Source of the DNA: Streptomyces asoensis
GTDB lineage: Bacteria > Actinomycetota > Actinomycetes > Streptomycetales > Streptomycetaceae
Direction: 5' to 3'
DNA: 64,000 nt
Assembly (NCBI RefSeq): GCF_016860545.1
Contig: NZ_BNEB01000005.1
Location: 620,001 to 684,000 of the forward strand
Below, one piece after another: positions 49,661-59,767 of this stretch. The notes beneath the pieces were generated by a model. It saw nothing but the letters and a program-made list of their open reading frames with translations, ran no database searches and was not told the DNA's origin. The first letter of the stretch is position 1, and the number at the start of each line of letters is the position of its first letter. Position numbers and translations under genes: made by a program.

Positions 49661-51438
49661 CCGCCCAGTCCGCTCAGGCCGGTGGGCACGTGCATCGACT
49701 TCACCGTCTTGCCACCGCCGACGTACATGTGGACGCCGCAGGGCAGACAGGGGTCGAAGCTGCGCACGGCGCGCATGATGTCGATGCCCTTGAAGTTCTC
49801 CGGGGTGTTCTCCTCGAAGATCGGGGTGTTCTGCACGGCGTCCTCGTAGGGGCCCGGTGTGCCGAAGGTGTCCCTGGTGCTGGCGTTCCACGGAGTGGGC
49901 GGGTACGGGTGGTAGTTGGCGATCTTCCCGTCGCGGATCACCATGTGGTGGGAGAGGACACCGCGGACGGCCTCGGTGAAGCCGACGCCGAGACCCTCGT
50001 CGGGGACCTCGAACTTCTCCCAGGTCTGGGTGCGTCCGGCGCGGACCTCCGCCAGGCCCTTCTCCGCGAAGTGCAGGGCGACGGCGGCGGCGTAGGCCTG
50101 GAAGTAGGTGCGTGCGCGGTTGCGCTCCAGCGCGTTGGACCACTTCGGGATCTTCCACTCGAAGCTGGTCTCCGGCTTGGTCATGGTCCGGGGCAGGTTG
50201 ATGACCACGCTGTGGCCGGTGGCCTTGACGTATCCGATGTCGACCAGCCCGGACAGCGCGGTCGACCACAGGCGGGCGATGGGGCCGCCGCCGGTGTCCA
50301 GGGCGAGGTGGTCCTTGCCGTCGAACCAGCGCGGGGACATGACCCAGCTGTACTTGTCGTCGAAGTCCCGCTTCTGCGGGGCCGGGATGGTGTGCTGGTT
50401 CCACGGGTGGCGCGGGTCGACCGGGTTGCCGAGCGGGTCTCGCGTGACGAACTGCTCCTGGCCCTGCCAGTCCTCGTAGTAGGAGCTGCCCAGCAGGATG
50501 CGGATGCCGAGGTTGATCTCGGTGAGGTCGTTGGTGACGAGTTTGCCGTCGACGACGACCCCGGGCGTGACGAACATCCGCCGGCCCCAGTCGGTCATGT
50601 TGGCGTAGGTGAAGTCGCAGTGCTCCGGGTCGTTGAGCGCGCCCCAGCAGCCGAGCAGGACCCGTCGGCGGCCGACCTCCTCGTAGCCGGGCATCGCCTC
50701 GTAGAAGAAGTCGAACAGGTCGTCGTGCAGGGGCACGACACGCTTCATGAACTCGACGTAGCGCATCAGGCGGCTGAGGTAGTCCGTGAAGAGCTGGACG
50801 GAGGCGATCGTGCCGACGCCGCCCGGGTAGAGCGTGGAGGGGTGCACATGGCGGCCCTCCATCAGGCAGAACATCTCCCGGGTGTAGCGGCTGACCTGGA
50901 GGGCCTCGCGGTAGAACTCGCCCTCCAGCGGGTTGAGCGAGCGCATGATGTCGGCGATGGTGCGGTAGCCGTGCTCGGCCGCGTGCGGGGACTCGGTGCG
51001 CTCGGCGAGTTCGAGGACGCCGGGGTTGGTCTCGCGGACCATCTTCTCGCAGTAGTCGACCCCGACCAGGTTCTCCTGGAAGATGTTGTGGTCGAACATG
51101 TACTCCGCGGACTCGCCGAGGTTGATGATCCACTCACCGAGGTGCGGGGGCTTCACGCCGTACGCCATGTTCTGCGCGTACACCGAGCAAGTGGCGTGGT
51201 TGTCGCCGCAGATGCCGCAGATGCGGCTGGTGATGAAGTGCGCGTCGCGGGGGTCCTTGCCGCGCATGAAGACGCTGTAGCCGCGGAAGACCGACGAGGT
51301 GCTGTAGCACTCCGCGACCCGCTTCTGCTTGAAGTCGATCTTCGTGTGGATGCCCAGGCTGCCCACGATCCGGGTGATCGGGTCCCAGGCCATCTCCACC
51401 AGGCCGCTGCCGTCGCCGGCCGCCTTCGTCCTTGCCAT
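49657..51438 (-). CDS. hhyL: Group 1h (group 5) [NiFe]-hydrogenase large subunit
   Basis: This 593-residue catalytic subunit has N-terminal nickel ligands Cys74 and Cys77 in RICGICGDNH and C-terminal ligands Cys564 and Cys567 in DPCLPCGVH. A 23-residue tail (starting MYVGGGKTV) should be removed by the maturation protease. NHATCSVYAQNMAYG and PHLGEWIINLGESAEYMFDH are typical of the high-affinity actinobacterial type that consumes atmospheric H2. It follows the small-subunit gene with 83 bases between, and the NifU-like gene overlaps it. Confidence 0.95.
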   Translation of the reverse strand: MARTKAAGDGSGLVEMAWDPITRIVGSLGIHTKIDFKQKRVAECYSTSSVFRGYSVFMRGKDPRDAHFITSRICGICGDNHATCSVYAQNMAYGVKPPHLGEWIINLGESAEYMFDHNIFQENLVGVDYCEKMVRETNPGVLELAERTESPHAAEHGYRTIADIMRSLNPLEGEFYREALQVSRYTREMFCLMEGRHVHPSTLYPGGVGTIASVQLFTDYLSRLMRYVEFMKRVVPLHDDLFDFFYEAMPGYEEVGRRRVLLGCWGALNDPEHCDFTYANMTDWGRRMFVTPGVVVDGKLVTNDLTEINLGIRILLGSSYYEDWQGQEQFVTRDPLGNPVDPRHPWNQHTIPAPQKRDFDDKYSWVMSPRWFDGKDHLALDTGGGPIARLWSTALSGLVDIGYVKATGHSVVINLPRTMTKPETSFEWKIPKWSNALERNRARTYFQAYAAAVALHFAEKGLAEVRAGRTQTWEKFEVPDEGLGVGFTEAVRGVLSHHMVIRDGKIANYHPYPPTPWNASTRDTFGTPGPYEDAVQNTPIFEENTPENFKGIDIMRAVRSFDPCLPCGVHMYVGGGKTVKSMHVPTGLSGLGG

Positions 51439-51521
51439 CGTCTTTGCCGAGCCCTTCGTCGCGCGGGGGTTGGGGGGTGCGGGGGTGCACGCTGCACAAG
51501 CGGGTCACTCGCGGCGGGGGG

Positions 51522-52595
<1,074 letters not shown>

Positions 52596-52630
52596 GGGAC
52601 CGCCTCCTGGGGAGGTGAGGGAGGAAAGCC

Positions 52631-52656
52631 GTATTACGTGACTTTCCACATTCACG
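52631..52656 (-). promoter_or_regulatory. Inverted repeat and possible promoter before the hydrogenase structural genes
   Basis: CGTGA (52656-52652) and TCACG (52641-52637) form a perfect repeat with 10 bases between, read towards hhyS. TAATAC (52636-52631) abuts it as a possible -10 box; no good -35 box is seen. It may bind a regulator of hydrogenase synthesis. Confidence 0.4.
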
Positions 52657-52666
52657 GTTCTTGGTA

Positions 52667-54439
52667 TCAGCTGATCGGCCGGGCCGGGATGTCCGAGGGG
52701 GCCGTTGGGGTGAATCCGGTGGCGTACGGACCCGAAGGGGTTTGGGAAGCGCCGAGGTGCGCCGGGGTGGCCGCGGGGCGCTCCTTGCGGACGAAGGCCC
52801 GGCGCAGCGCGTGGTACGGGGCGTCCGGGTCGTCGAAGGTCCGGCGCATCCGGGCGAGCTCCCGCTCGCGGTACGCGGCGAGGGGGGTCTCGCTCTCCCG
52901 CCGCTCCAGCTCCGTCTTCTTCGCGGCGATCCGGCCCGCCGTCGCGGGCAGGGCGGACAGCCGCGCCGCCAGGCGGCCGGTCTCCGCCGCGAAGGCTCCC
53001 GGAGCGCTGTCCACCACCCGGTCGACGAGCCCGAGACGCAGCGCGGCCGCCGCGCTCACCGGCAGGGCCTCCCGCATGAGGCGCTCGGCCGCCGCCGGGC
53101 CCACCCTGCGGGGCAGGGTGTACGTCCAGTACTCCGAGCCGTACAGGCCCATCAGCCGGTAGTGCGGGTTCAGTACGGCGCCCGAGCGGCACCACACCTC
53201 GTCGGCCGCCAGGGCCAGCATCACCCCGCCCGCTGCCGCGTTGCCCGCGACCGCCGAGACCACCAGCCGGTCCGTCGTCGTCAGCACCGCCTCGACCAGA
53301 TCGTCGATGGCCTCGATGTTCGCGCGGGACTCGGCGGCCGGGTCGTCGGCCGCCTCGATGACGCCGAGGTGGATGCCGTTGGAGAAGAAGTCCCGTTCGC
53401 CGCCGAGCACCAGCACCGACGTGGGGCGTGCGCACGCCTCCCGGTAGGCGGCGAGCAGCCGCCGGCACCGGTCGGTGCTCATGGCCCCGCCGGGAAAGGA
53501 GAACGACAGGAAGCCCACGTCGCCCTCCTCGCGGTAGCGGATGTCCGTCCAGGTGTCGTGCGGCGCCCCGGGGCCCGGCGGCGCGGGGCGTTCCGGCAGG
53601 GGCGGCAGCCGGTCGCCGAGAGCCTGGACTGCGGGCAGCCGGAAGGTGGCCGGTCCGCCGGGTGTGCGCCGGGGCCGCAGTTCGGGGATCCACACCGCGC
53701 CGTCCCGGGTGGCCCGGCAGACCGCTCCGGCCCGGGTGGCGAGCAGCTCTCCCGGACGGCCGCGAAGGACGCCCTCGGGGTGACCGCCGTGCAGGTACCA
53801 CTCGCCGCCGAGCAGGGTGTCGAGCACTCCGGGCTGTGAATCCGCGGCCCGCAGCTTGCGCAGGACGGTCCGCGTGGTGTCCCCGGCCCAGTCGATCCGC
53901 CGGACGCCCTGGTCGAGGCGGGGGCGCGTGCGCAGGGCCGCGTCGGGGGCGCCCGCGGTGTCCTGGGGGCGCGGCACGTACGTCCCGCCGGCGACGCGCT
54001 CCACGGCCAGGAGGACGGCCCCGAGCGCGGCGTCGGCGATCTCGCCCCGGTACAGCTCGCTCTTGGACACTCGGGGAAGCCGGCACGAGGCGGTGGCCCA
54101 CACGTCCCCGGCGTCCATCTCGGCGTCGGCCTGGAGGACGGTGACGCCCCACCGGTCTACGTCCTCGTGGATCGCCCAGTCCAAGGAGGACGGGCCGCGG
54201 TCGCCCACGGGACCCGGGTGGACGACGAGGCAGGTGTACCGCGACCAGACCTCCTCGGGAATCACCGACTTCAGCATCGGCGCCACCACGAGGTCGGGCG
54301 CGTGCCGCGCGACGGCGTCCGGCAGCGAGGCTCCCGGCAGGGCCAGCTCCACCGCCACCCGGTGGCCGTGGTCGCGCAGCTCGGCGTGGACCCGCTGGGT
54401 CAGGCTGTTGAACGCGCTGGCCAGGACGAGGATGTGCAC
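52667..54439 (-). CDS. hoxX: HoxX/HypX-type hydrogenase maturation protein
   Basis: This 590-residue two-domain protein is thought to make the CO ligand of the NiFe centre from a formyl group under aerobic conditions. The N-terminal formyl-THF transferase-like domain (residues 1-270) has HPGPVGDRGPSSLDWAI. The C-terminal crotonase-like domain (330-590) has SNGIHLGVIEA and GNAAAGGVMLALAADE, plus the HoxX hallmark YGSEYW. A GTG start at 54439 has GGAGG five bases upstream. It is the first gene of the locus. Confidence 0.9.
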   Translation of the reverse strand: MHILVLASAFNSLTQRVHAELRDHGHRVAVELALPGASLPDAVARHAPDLVVAPMLKSVIPEEVWSRYTCLVVHPGPVGDRGPSSLDWAIHEDVDRWGVTVLQADAEMDAGDVWATASCRLPRVSKSELYRGEIADAALGAVLLAVERVAGGTYVPRPQDTAGAPDAALRTRPRLDQGVRRIDWAGDTTRTVLRKLRAADSQPGVLDTLLGGEWYLHGGHPEGVLRGRPGELLATRAGAVCRATRDGAVWIPELRPRRTPGGPATFRLPAVQALGDRLPPLPERPAPPGPGAPHDTWTDIRYREEGDVGFLSFSFPGGAMSTDRCRRLLAAYREACARPTSVLVLGGERDFFSNGIHLGVIEAADDPAAESRANIEAIDDLVEAVLTTTDRLVVSAVAGNAAAGGVMLALAADEVWCRSGAVLNPHYRLMGLYGSEYWTYTLPRRVGPAAAERLMREALPVSAAAALRLGLVDRVVDSAPGAFAAETGRLAARLSALPATAGRIAAKKTELERRESETPLAAYRERELARMRRTFDDPDAPYHALRRAFVRKERPAATPAHLGASQTPSGPYATGFTPTAPSDIPARPIS

Positions 54440-54646
54440 GGCTGCCTCCGGGCGGACGAACGGCAGGCAGGGGTCCGCCGCGGAGATCCTCGGCCCGCGC
54501 TGCCCCCGGCGCCCGGCGACAGGCGGTCGGATCATCCGAAAGCGGGCGGCGATCCGCCGTCCGGGCTCACCCGTGGGCCGCCCTCCGCGGCACCCGCACG
54601 TCCGGGGTTCCCTCGCACGGGAGGGGCCGCCGCCGGGCGCGGGGGC

Positions 54647-54904
54647 TCAGCGTCGCCGCAGTCCGCTGGTGACGCGTTCCCACCGGGAACGGGTGGCGCC
54701 GAAATGGGTCTCGTGGTCCCAGATGTGGGTGCAGGAGCGGCACTGGAGGTGCAGCAGGCTGCCGGTGTGGGAGAGCAGGTAGCGCCAGTGCCGGGCGCAG
54801 GTCCGCCCCTCCTCGCAGGTGGCGCAGCCTTGGCGGTCGTCGCAGTTCGGGCAGGCCACCCAGGCGCGGCGCCCGATGTCGGCCTGCGGGTCAAGCGGCA
54901 GCAC
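54647..54904 (-). CDS. Small zinc-ribbon-like protein
   Basis: This 85-residue protein has three Cys pairs: CPNC, CATC and CRSC, with His in RHWRYLLSHTG and HIWDHETH. It looks like one or two treble-clef or zinc-ribbon sites. A GTG start at 54904 lies inside the upstream gene, overlapping its last 14 bases, with AGGCGG nearby. The overlap suggests coupled translation. Reading the two as one frameshifted gene is less likely, since both parts look complete. Function is unknown. Confidence 0.55.
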   Translation of the reverse strand: MLPLDPQADIGRRAWVACPNCDDRQGCATCEEGRTCARHWRYLLSHTGSLLHLQCRSCTHIWDHETHFGATRSRWERVTSGLRRR

Positions 54905-55205
54905 TGCCGCCGCCTGCCCGCGGGAGCACACCGGCCGCGACCAGCTCGTCGTACACGCGCTGCTGCCCGGCGTCGAGTCCGGAGTACAGCAGCGCGTACG
55001 CCGCCTCCTCGCCGCGCAGCGCGGCGAGCGGGTCCCAGTCGGCGCCGAGGGCGTCCAGGACATGGGCGCGCCGCAGCATCTCGTGCGCGCCGAGGTCGAC
55101 GGTGAAGGCGGTCGGCGGGAGGGCGCCGGACCCGTCCGGGGCGGGCCCGCCCGCCGCGCCGGGTTCGTCCGGCTCGCCGGTGGAGGATCGGTCGTCGGGG
55201 GCCAT
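54891..55205 (-). CDS. Small DUF6400-like protein
   Basis: This 104-residue protein begins with a Gly/Pro/Asp-rich tail of about 30 residues. A compact helical part follows with FTVDLGAHEMLRRAHVLDAL, DWDPLAALRGEEAAYALLYS and DAGQQRVYDELVAAGVLP. The DUF assignment is from memory of similar short Streptomyces proteins. TACGTT is seven bases before the ATG, so the mRNA may be leaderless. It overlaps the zinc-ribbon gene downstream. Confidence 0.55.
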   Translation of the reverse strand: MAPDDRSSTGEPDEPGAAGGPAPDGSGALPPTAFTVDLGAHEMLRRAHVLDALGADWDPLAALRGEEAAYALLYSGLDAGQQRVYDELVAAGVLPRAGGGSAAA

Positions 55206-55420
55206 ACGGGCGAACGTAGGCAAGCCGTCCCGGCGCGGGCAAGAGCGGGTGGGACACGTCACAGCGCCCTGTGCGCCCTCTGTCCGCGCACCGGGGCGGG
55301 GCTCGGGGCCGGGGTGCGGTGTCGTCCTCGCCCGCCTCCAGCAGGGTGGCCGCCGCTCCGACGATCCGCGGGTCGGGGCGGCCGACGACCTCCTCGTCCT
55401 TGTCCGTGGAGGCCGTCTCA

Positions 55421-55680
55421 CGGAACATGGCCACCTTCGCGGCGGTGCAGTCGTCCCAGAGGTCGAGGGAGGCCAGGTCCATGGGGCTGAGTTTGCTCGA
55501 ACAGGGGCGCCTGGCGCATGAAACGGCGGTACTCGTCGTCCGTGCGGAAGCCCGTCACCCGTTCCACACCGGCCCGGTTGTACCAGGAGCGGTCCAGCAG
55601 GACGATCTCACCGGCCGTCGGCAGGTGTGCGACGTAGCGCTGGAAGTACCACTGCCCGCGCTCCCGTTCGGTCCGCGCCG
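55421..55680 (-). pseudogene. Relic of a polyphosphate kinase 2 (PPK2) gene
   Basis: On the minus strand RTERERGQWYFQRYVAHLP, VLLDRSWYNRAGVERVTGF and EYRRFMRQAPLFEQ are unmistakable PPK2 sequence including the Walker B-like DRSWYNR. Directly after FEQ (base 55492) the frame shifts by one. The sequence then jumps to LSPMDLASLDLWDDC.AAK.AMF, which in intact enzymes lies about 40 residues further on. About 100 N-terminal residues and the C-terminal end are missing. The rest of the interval 55206-55791 holds no other gene I can support. Confidence 0.8.
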
Positions 55681-55791
55681 CCGCGGGAGACCGGTGACGC
55701 CTCGAGAGGCCGAGGTCACAGGGGGACAGCGGCCAAGGTCACAGCCTCGCCCCCTGCTGCCGACCGGGCCGTCTGGCCTAGCATCCGGGGC

Positions 55792-57588
55792 ATGAAGGTC
55801 CTGCCCGACGACGGGCTGTCGCTGGCCGCCGAGTTCCCCGACGCCCACCTTGAGCAGTGGCAACGCCTCGTGGCGGGTGTGCTGCGCAAGTCCGGCAGGG
55901 AGGTCTCGGACACGGCAGCCGAGGAGGCTCTGTCCACCGCGCTGGAGGACGGGCTCCGCACCCGGCCCCTGTACACCGCGGACGACCCCGCACCCGACGC
56001 CGGGCTGCCCGGTTTCGCGCCGTTCGTGCGCGGCGGCCGGCCGGAGGGGAACACCACCGGCGGCTGGGACGTCCGCCAGCAGCACACCGCGCCGGGCGCG
56101 GTCCTCGCCGACCTGGAGAACGGGGTCACCTCGCTGTGGCTCGTCCTCGGCGACGGCGGCATGCCGGTCGCCTCGCTCGGCAAAGTGCTGGACGGCGTCC
56201 ATCTCGACCTCGCGCCCGTCGTACTGGACGCCGGACACGAAGTGGATTCCGCCGCAAGGGAGTTGCTGCGGCTGTACGCGGAGCGGGGTGTCGCCCCCGA
56301 GGCGGCGCGCGGCAACCTGGGCGCGGACCCGCTCGGCCACGCGGCCCGCACCGGTCTGTCCGGCGACTTCGCGCCCGTGGCGGAACTCGCGCGGCTGTGC
56401 GCCGAGGAGTATCCGGGGCTGCGGGCGCTGACCGTGGACGCGCTGCCGTACCACGAGGCCGGCGGTTCGGCCGCGCAGGAACTCGGCTGCTCGATGGCGA
56501 CCGCGGTGGCCTATCTGCGGGAGCTGACCGAGGCCGGCCTGCCGGTCGAACTCGCCTGCGCTCAGCTGGAGTTCCGCTACGCGGCCACCGCCGACCAGTT
56601 CCTGACCGCGGCCAAGCTGCGGGCGGCCCGACGGCTCTGGGCGCGGGTCACCGAGGTGTGCGGGGCGCCGGCCGGACAGGTGCAGCACGCGGTGACCTCG
56701 CCGGTGATGATGGCCCGCCGCGACCCCTGGGTGAACATGCTGCGCACGACGGTCGCGACACTGGCGGCCGGGGTGGGCGGCGCCGACGCGGTGACCGTGC
56801 TGCCCTTCGACCACTCGATCGGCCTGCCGGACGCCTTCGCCCGGCGGATCGCCCGCAACACCTCCACCATCCTCATCGAGGAGTCGCACCTGTCCCGGGT
56901 CATCGACCCGGCGGGCGGCTCCTGGTACGTGGAACGGCTGACGGACGAACTCGCCCACGCGGGCTGGGAGTTCTTCCAGGAGATCGAGCGGACGGGCGGC
57001 CAGGCGGCCGGTCTGCGCTCGGGCCGGATCGGAGGGCACCTGGCGGACACCTGGGAGGCCCGCAGCGCCCGGCTCGCCGAGCGGCGCGAGCCCGTCACCG
57101 GGGTCAGCGAGTTCCCCGACCTCGCCGAGCGCGCGGTGGAGCGCGAGCCCGCCCCCGCGCCCCGGTCCGGCGGCCTGCCCCGGGTACGGCGCGACGAGTC
57201 CTTCGAGCGGCTGCGCGCCCGGTCCGACGCCCATCTCGCGGCCACCGGAGCACGTCCGCGGGTCTATCTGGCCGCCCTCGGACCGGCCGCCGCGCACACC
57301 GCCCGTCTCGGCTTTGCCGCCAACCTCTTCCAGGCCGGCGGCATCGAACCCGTCACGCAGGGCGCCTTCGCGGACAGCGGTGCCACCGAGGCCTGTCTGT
57401 GTTCGAGCGACGTTGTGTACGGGGAACAGGCGGCGCCCGTCGCCCGTGAACTCCGGGACGCGGGCGCCTCGCACGTGTTCCTCGCCGGCCGCCCGGGTGA
57501 CCACCCGGGGGTCGACACGTACGTCTTCGCGGGCTGCGACGCCGTCGCCGTGCTCTCCGCCGCCCTCGACCGCATGGGAGTGTCCTGA
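55792..57588 (+). CDS. mutA: Methylmalonyl-CoA mutase small (beta) subunit
   Basis: This 598-residue non-catalytic partner of MutB has the mutase TIM barrel (GFAPFVRGGRPEGNTTGGWD, YHEAGGSAAQELGCSMATAV, DPAGGSWYVERLTDELA). Its B12-binding domain lacks the DxHxxG cobalamin motif, which reads GPAAAHTARLG. The ATG at 55792 starts the conserved region; TAGCAT about eight bases before suggests a short or absent leader. Its stop overlaps the mutB start (TGATG). Confidence 0.93.
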   Translation: MKVLPDDGLSLAAEFPDAHLEQWQRLVAGVLRKSGREVSDTAAEEALSTALEDGLRTRPLYTADDPAPDAGLPGFAPFVRGGRPEGNTTGGWDVRQQHTAPGAVLADLENGVTSLWLVLGDGGMPVASLGKVLDGVHLDLAPVVLDAGHEVDSAARELLRLYAERGVAPEAARGNLGADPLGHAARTGLSGDFAPVAELARLCAEEYPGLRALTVDALPYHEAGGSAAQELGCSMATAVAYLRELTEAGLPVELACAQLEFRYAATADQFLTAAKLRAARRLWARVTEVCGAPAGQVQHAVTSPVMMARRDPWVNMLRTTVATLAAGVGGADAVTVLPFDHSIGLPDAFARRIARNTSTILIEESHLSRVIDPAGGSWYVERLTDELAHAGWEFFQEIERTGGQAAGLRSGRIGGHLADTWEARSARLAERREPVTGVSEFPDLAERAVEREPAPAPRSGGLPRVRRDESFERLRARSDAHLAATGARPRVYLAALGPAAAHTARLGFAANLFQAGGIEPVTQGAFADSGATEACLCSSDVVYGEQAAPVARELRDAGASHVFLAGRPGDHPGVDTYVFAGCDAVAVLSAALDRMGVS

Positions 57589-59762
57589 TGGGAATCCCCG
57601 ACTTCGCCGGGATCGAACTGGGGACCCCGGCCGCCGACGCCGGCGCCGAGGAGTGGCGTACCGCCGTCAAGCAGGCCACCGGCGGTGACGGGCCGCTGTG
57701 GGAGACCCCGGAGGGCATCGCGGTCAAGCCGCTGTACACGGGCCGCGACCTGGAGGGCCTGGACTTCCTGGGCACCTACCCGGGCATCGCCCCCTACCTG
57801 CGCGGCCCTTACCCGACGATGTACGTCAACCAGCCGTGGACGATCCGCCAGTACGCGGGCTTCTCCACCGCCGAGGAGTCCAACGCCTTCTACCGGCGCA
57901 ACCTCGCGGCCGGCCAGAAGGGCCTGTCGGTCGCCTTCGACCTGCCGACCCACCGCGGCTACGACAGCGACCACCCGCGGGTGACGGGCGATGTCGGCAT
58001 GGCGGGCGTGGCCATCGACTCGATCCTCGACATGCGGCAGCTCTTCGACGGCATCCCGCTGGACCGGATGACGGTGTCGATGACGATGAACGGCGCCGTG
58101 CTGCCGGTACTCGCGCTGTACATCGTGGCGGCCGAGGAACAGGGTGTACCCGCGGAGAAGCTGGCCGGGACCATCCAGAACGACATCCTCAAGGAGTTCA
58201 TGGTCCGCAACACCTACATCTACCCGCCGAAGCCGTCGATGCGGATCATCTCCGACATCTTCGCCTTCACCTCGCAGCGGATGCCCCGCTACAACTCCAT
58301 CTCGATCTCCGGGTACCACATCCAGGAGGCGGGCGCGACGGCCGACCTGGAGCTCGCCTACACGCTCGCGGACGGCGTGGAGTACATCAGGGCCGGGCGC
58401 GAGGCGGGGCTGGACGTGGACGCGTTCGCGCCCCGGCTGTCGTTCTTCTGGGCGATCGGCATGAACTTCTTCATGGAGATCGCCAAGTTGCGCGCCGCGC
58501 GCCTGCTCTGGGCCAAGCTGGTGCGGCAGTTCGACCCGCGAAACGCCAAGTCGCTCTCCCTGCGCACCCATTCGCAGACCTCGGGCTGGTCGCTGACCGC
58601 GCAGGACGTGTTCAACAACGTGACCCGTACCTGCGTCGAGGCGATGGCGGCCACGCAGGGCCACACCCAGTCGCTGCACACCAACGCCCTGGACGAGGCG
58701 CTCGCGCTGCCCACCGACTTCTCGGCGCGCGTCGCGCGCAACACCCAGCTGCTCATCCAGCAGGAGTCCGGCACCAACCGGGTGATCGACCCGTGGGGCG
58801 GCAGCGCGTACGTGGAGAAGCTGACGTACGACCTGGCGCGGCGGGCGTGGCAGCACATCCAGGAGGTCGAGGCGGCGGGCGGCATGGCCCGCGCGATCGA
58901 CGCCGGCATCCCCAAGCTGCGGATCGAGGAGGCGGCGGCCCGCACCCAGGCCCGCATCGACTCCGGACGCCAGCCGGTGATCGGCGTCAACAAGTACCGC
59001 GTGGGGACCGACGAGCAGATCGACGTGCTCAAGGTCGACAACTCCTCGGTGCGGGCCCAGCAGATCGCGAAGCTGCGGCGGCTGCGCGCCGAGCGTGACG
59101 AGCGGGCCTGCCGGGACGCGCTCGACGACCTGACGCGGGCGGCCGGCGGTGAGGGCAACCTGCTGGAGCTGGCGGTGCGCGCGGCCCGGGCGAAGGCCAC
59201 CGTCGGGGAGATCTCGGACGCCCTGGAGAAGGTGTACGGGCGCCACGCGAGCCAGATCCGTACCATCTCGGGCGTGTACCGCAACGAAGCCGGCGAGTCC
59301 CCGTCCGTGGCCCGCACCCGTGCGCTGGTGAACGCCTTCGAGGAGGCCGAGGGCCGCCGTCCGCGCATCCTCGTCGCGAAGATGGGCCAGGACGGGCACG
59401 ACCGCGGACAGAAGGTGATCGCCACCGCCTTCGCCGACCTCGGTTTCGACGTCGACGTCGGCCCGCTCTTCCAGACCCCGGCCGAGGTGGCCCGGCAGGC
59501 CGTCGAGGCCGACGTGCACATCGTCGGTGTCTCCTCGCTGGCCGCCGGACACCTCACTCTGGTGCCGGCGCTGCGGGAGATGCTCGCCGAGGAGGGACGC
59601 GAGGACATCATGATCGTCGTCGGCGGGGTGATCCCCCCGCAGGACGTGCCGCTGCTGCTGGAGATGGGCGCGGCCGCGGTCTTCCCGCCCGGGACTGTGA
59701 TCCCGGACGCGGCGCACGACCTGGTGGAACGGCTGTCGGCCGGCCTCGGGCACGAACTGTAA
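57588..59762 (+). CDS. mutB: Methylmalonyl-CoA mutase large (alpha) subunit
   Basis: This 724-residue adenosylcobalamin enzyme interconverts succinyl-CoA and methylmalonyl-CoA, feeding propionate metabolism and polyketide extender units. Substrate-barrel motifs include GPYPTMYVNQPWTIRQYAGF, RTHSQTSGWSLTAQD and the active-site region around SISGYHIQEAGA. The base-off cobalamin site DGHDRG has axial His604, then SSLAAGH and VVGGVIPP. The start overlaps the mutA stop and meaB follows after five bases. Confidence 0.96.
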   Translation: MGIPDFAGIELGTPAADAGAEEWRTAVKQATGGDGPLWETPEGIAVKPLYTGRDLEGLDFLGTYPGIAPYLRGPYPTMYVNQPWTIRQYAGFSTAEESNAFYRRNLAAGQKGLSVAFDLPTHRGYDSDHPRVTGDVGMAGVAIDSILDMRQLFDGIPLDRMTVSMTMNGAVLPVLALYIVAAEEQGVPAEKLAGTIQNDILKEFMVRNTYIYPPKPSMRIISDIFAFTSQRMPRYNSISISGYHIQEAGATADLELAYTLADGVEYIRAGREAGLDVDAFAPRLSFFWAIGMNFFMEIAKLRAARLLWAKLVRQFDPRNAKSLSLRTHSQTSGWSLTAQDVFNNVTRTCVEAMAATQGHTQSLHTNALDEALALPTDFSARVARNTQLLIQQESGTNRVIDPWGGSAYVEKLTYDLARRAWQHIQEVEAAGGMARAIDAGIPKLRIEEAAARTQARIDSGRQPVIGVNKYRVGTDEQIDVLKVDNSSVRAQQIAKLRRLRAERDERACRDALDDLTRAAGGEGNLLELAVRAARAKATVGEISDALEKVYGRHASQIRTISGVYRNEAGESPSVARTRALVNAFEEAEGRRPRILVAKMGQDGHDRGQKVIATAFADLGFDVDVGPLFQTPAEVARQAVEADVHIVGVSSLAAGHLTLVPALREMLAEEGREDIMIVVGGVIPPQDVPLLLEMGAAAVFPPGTVIPDAAHDLVERLSAGLGHEL

Positions 59763-59767
59763 GCCCC

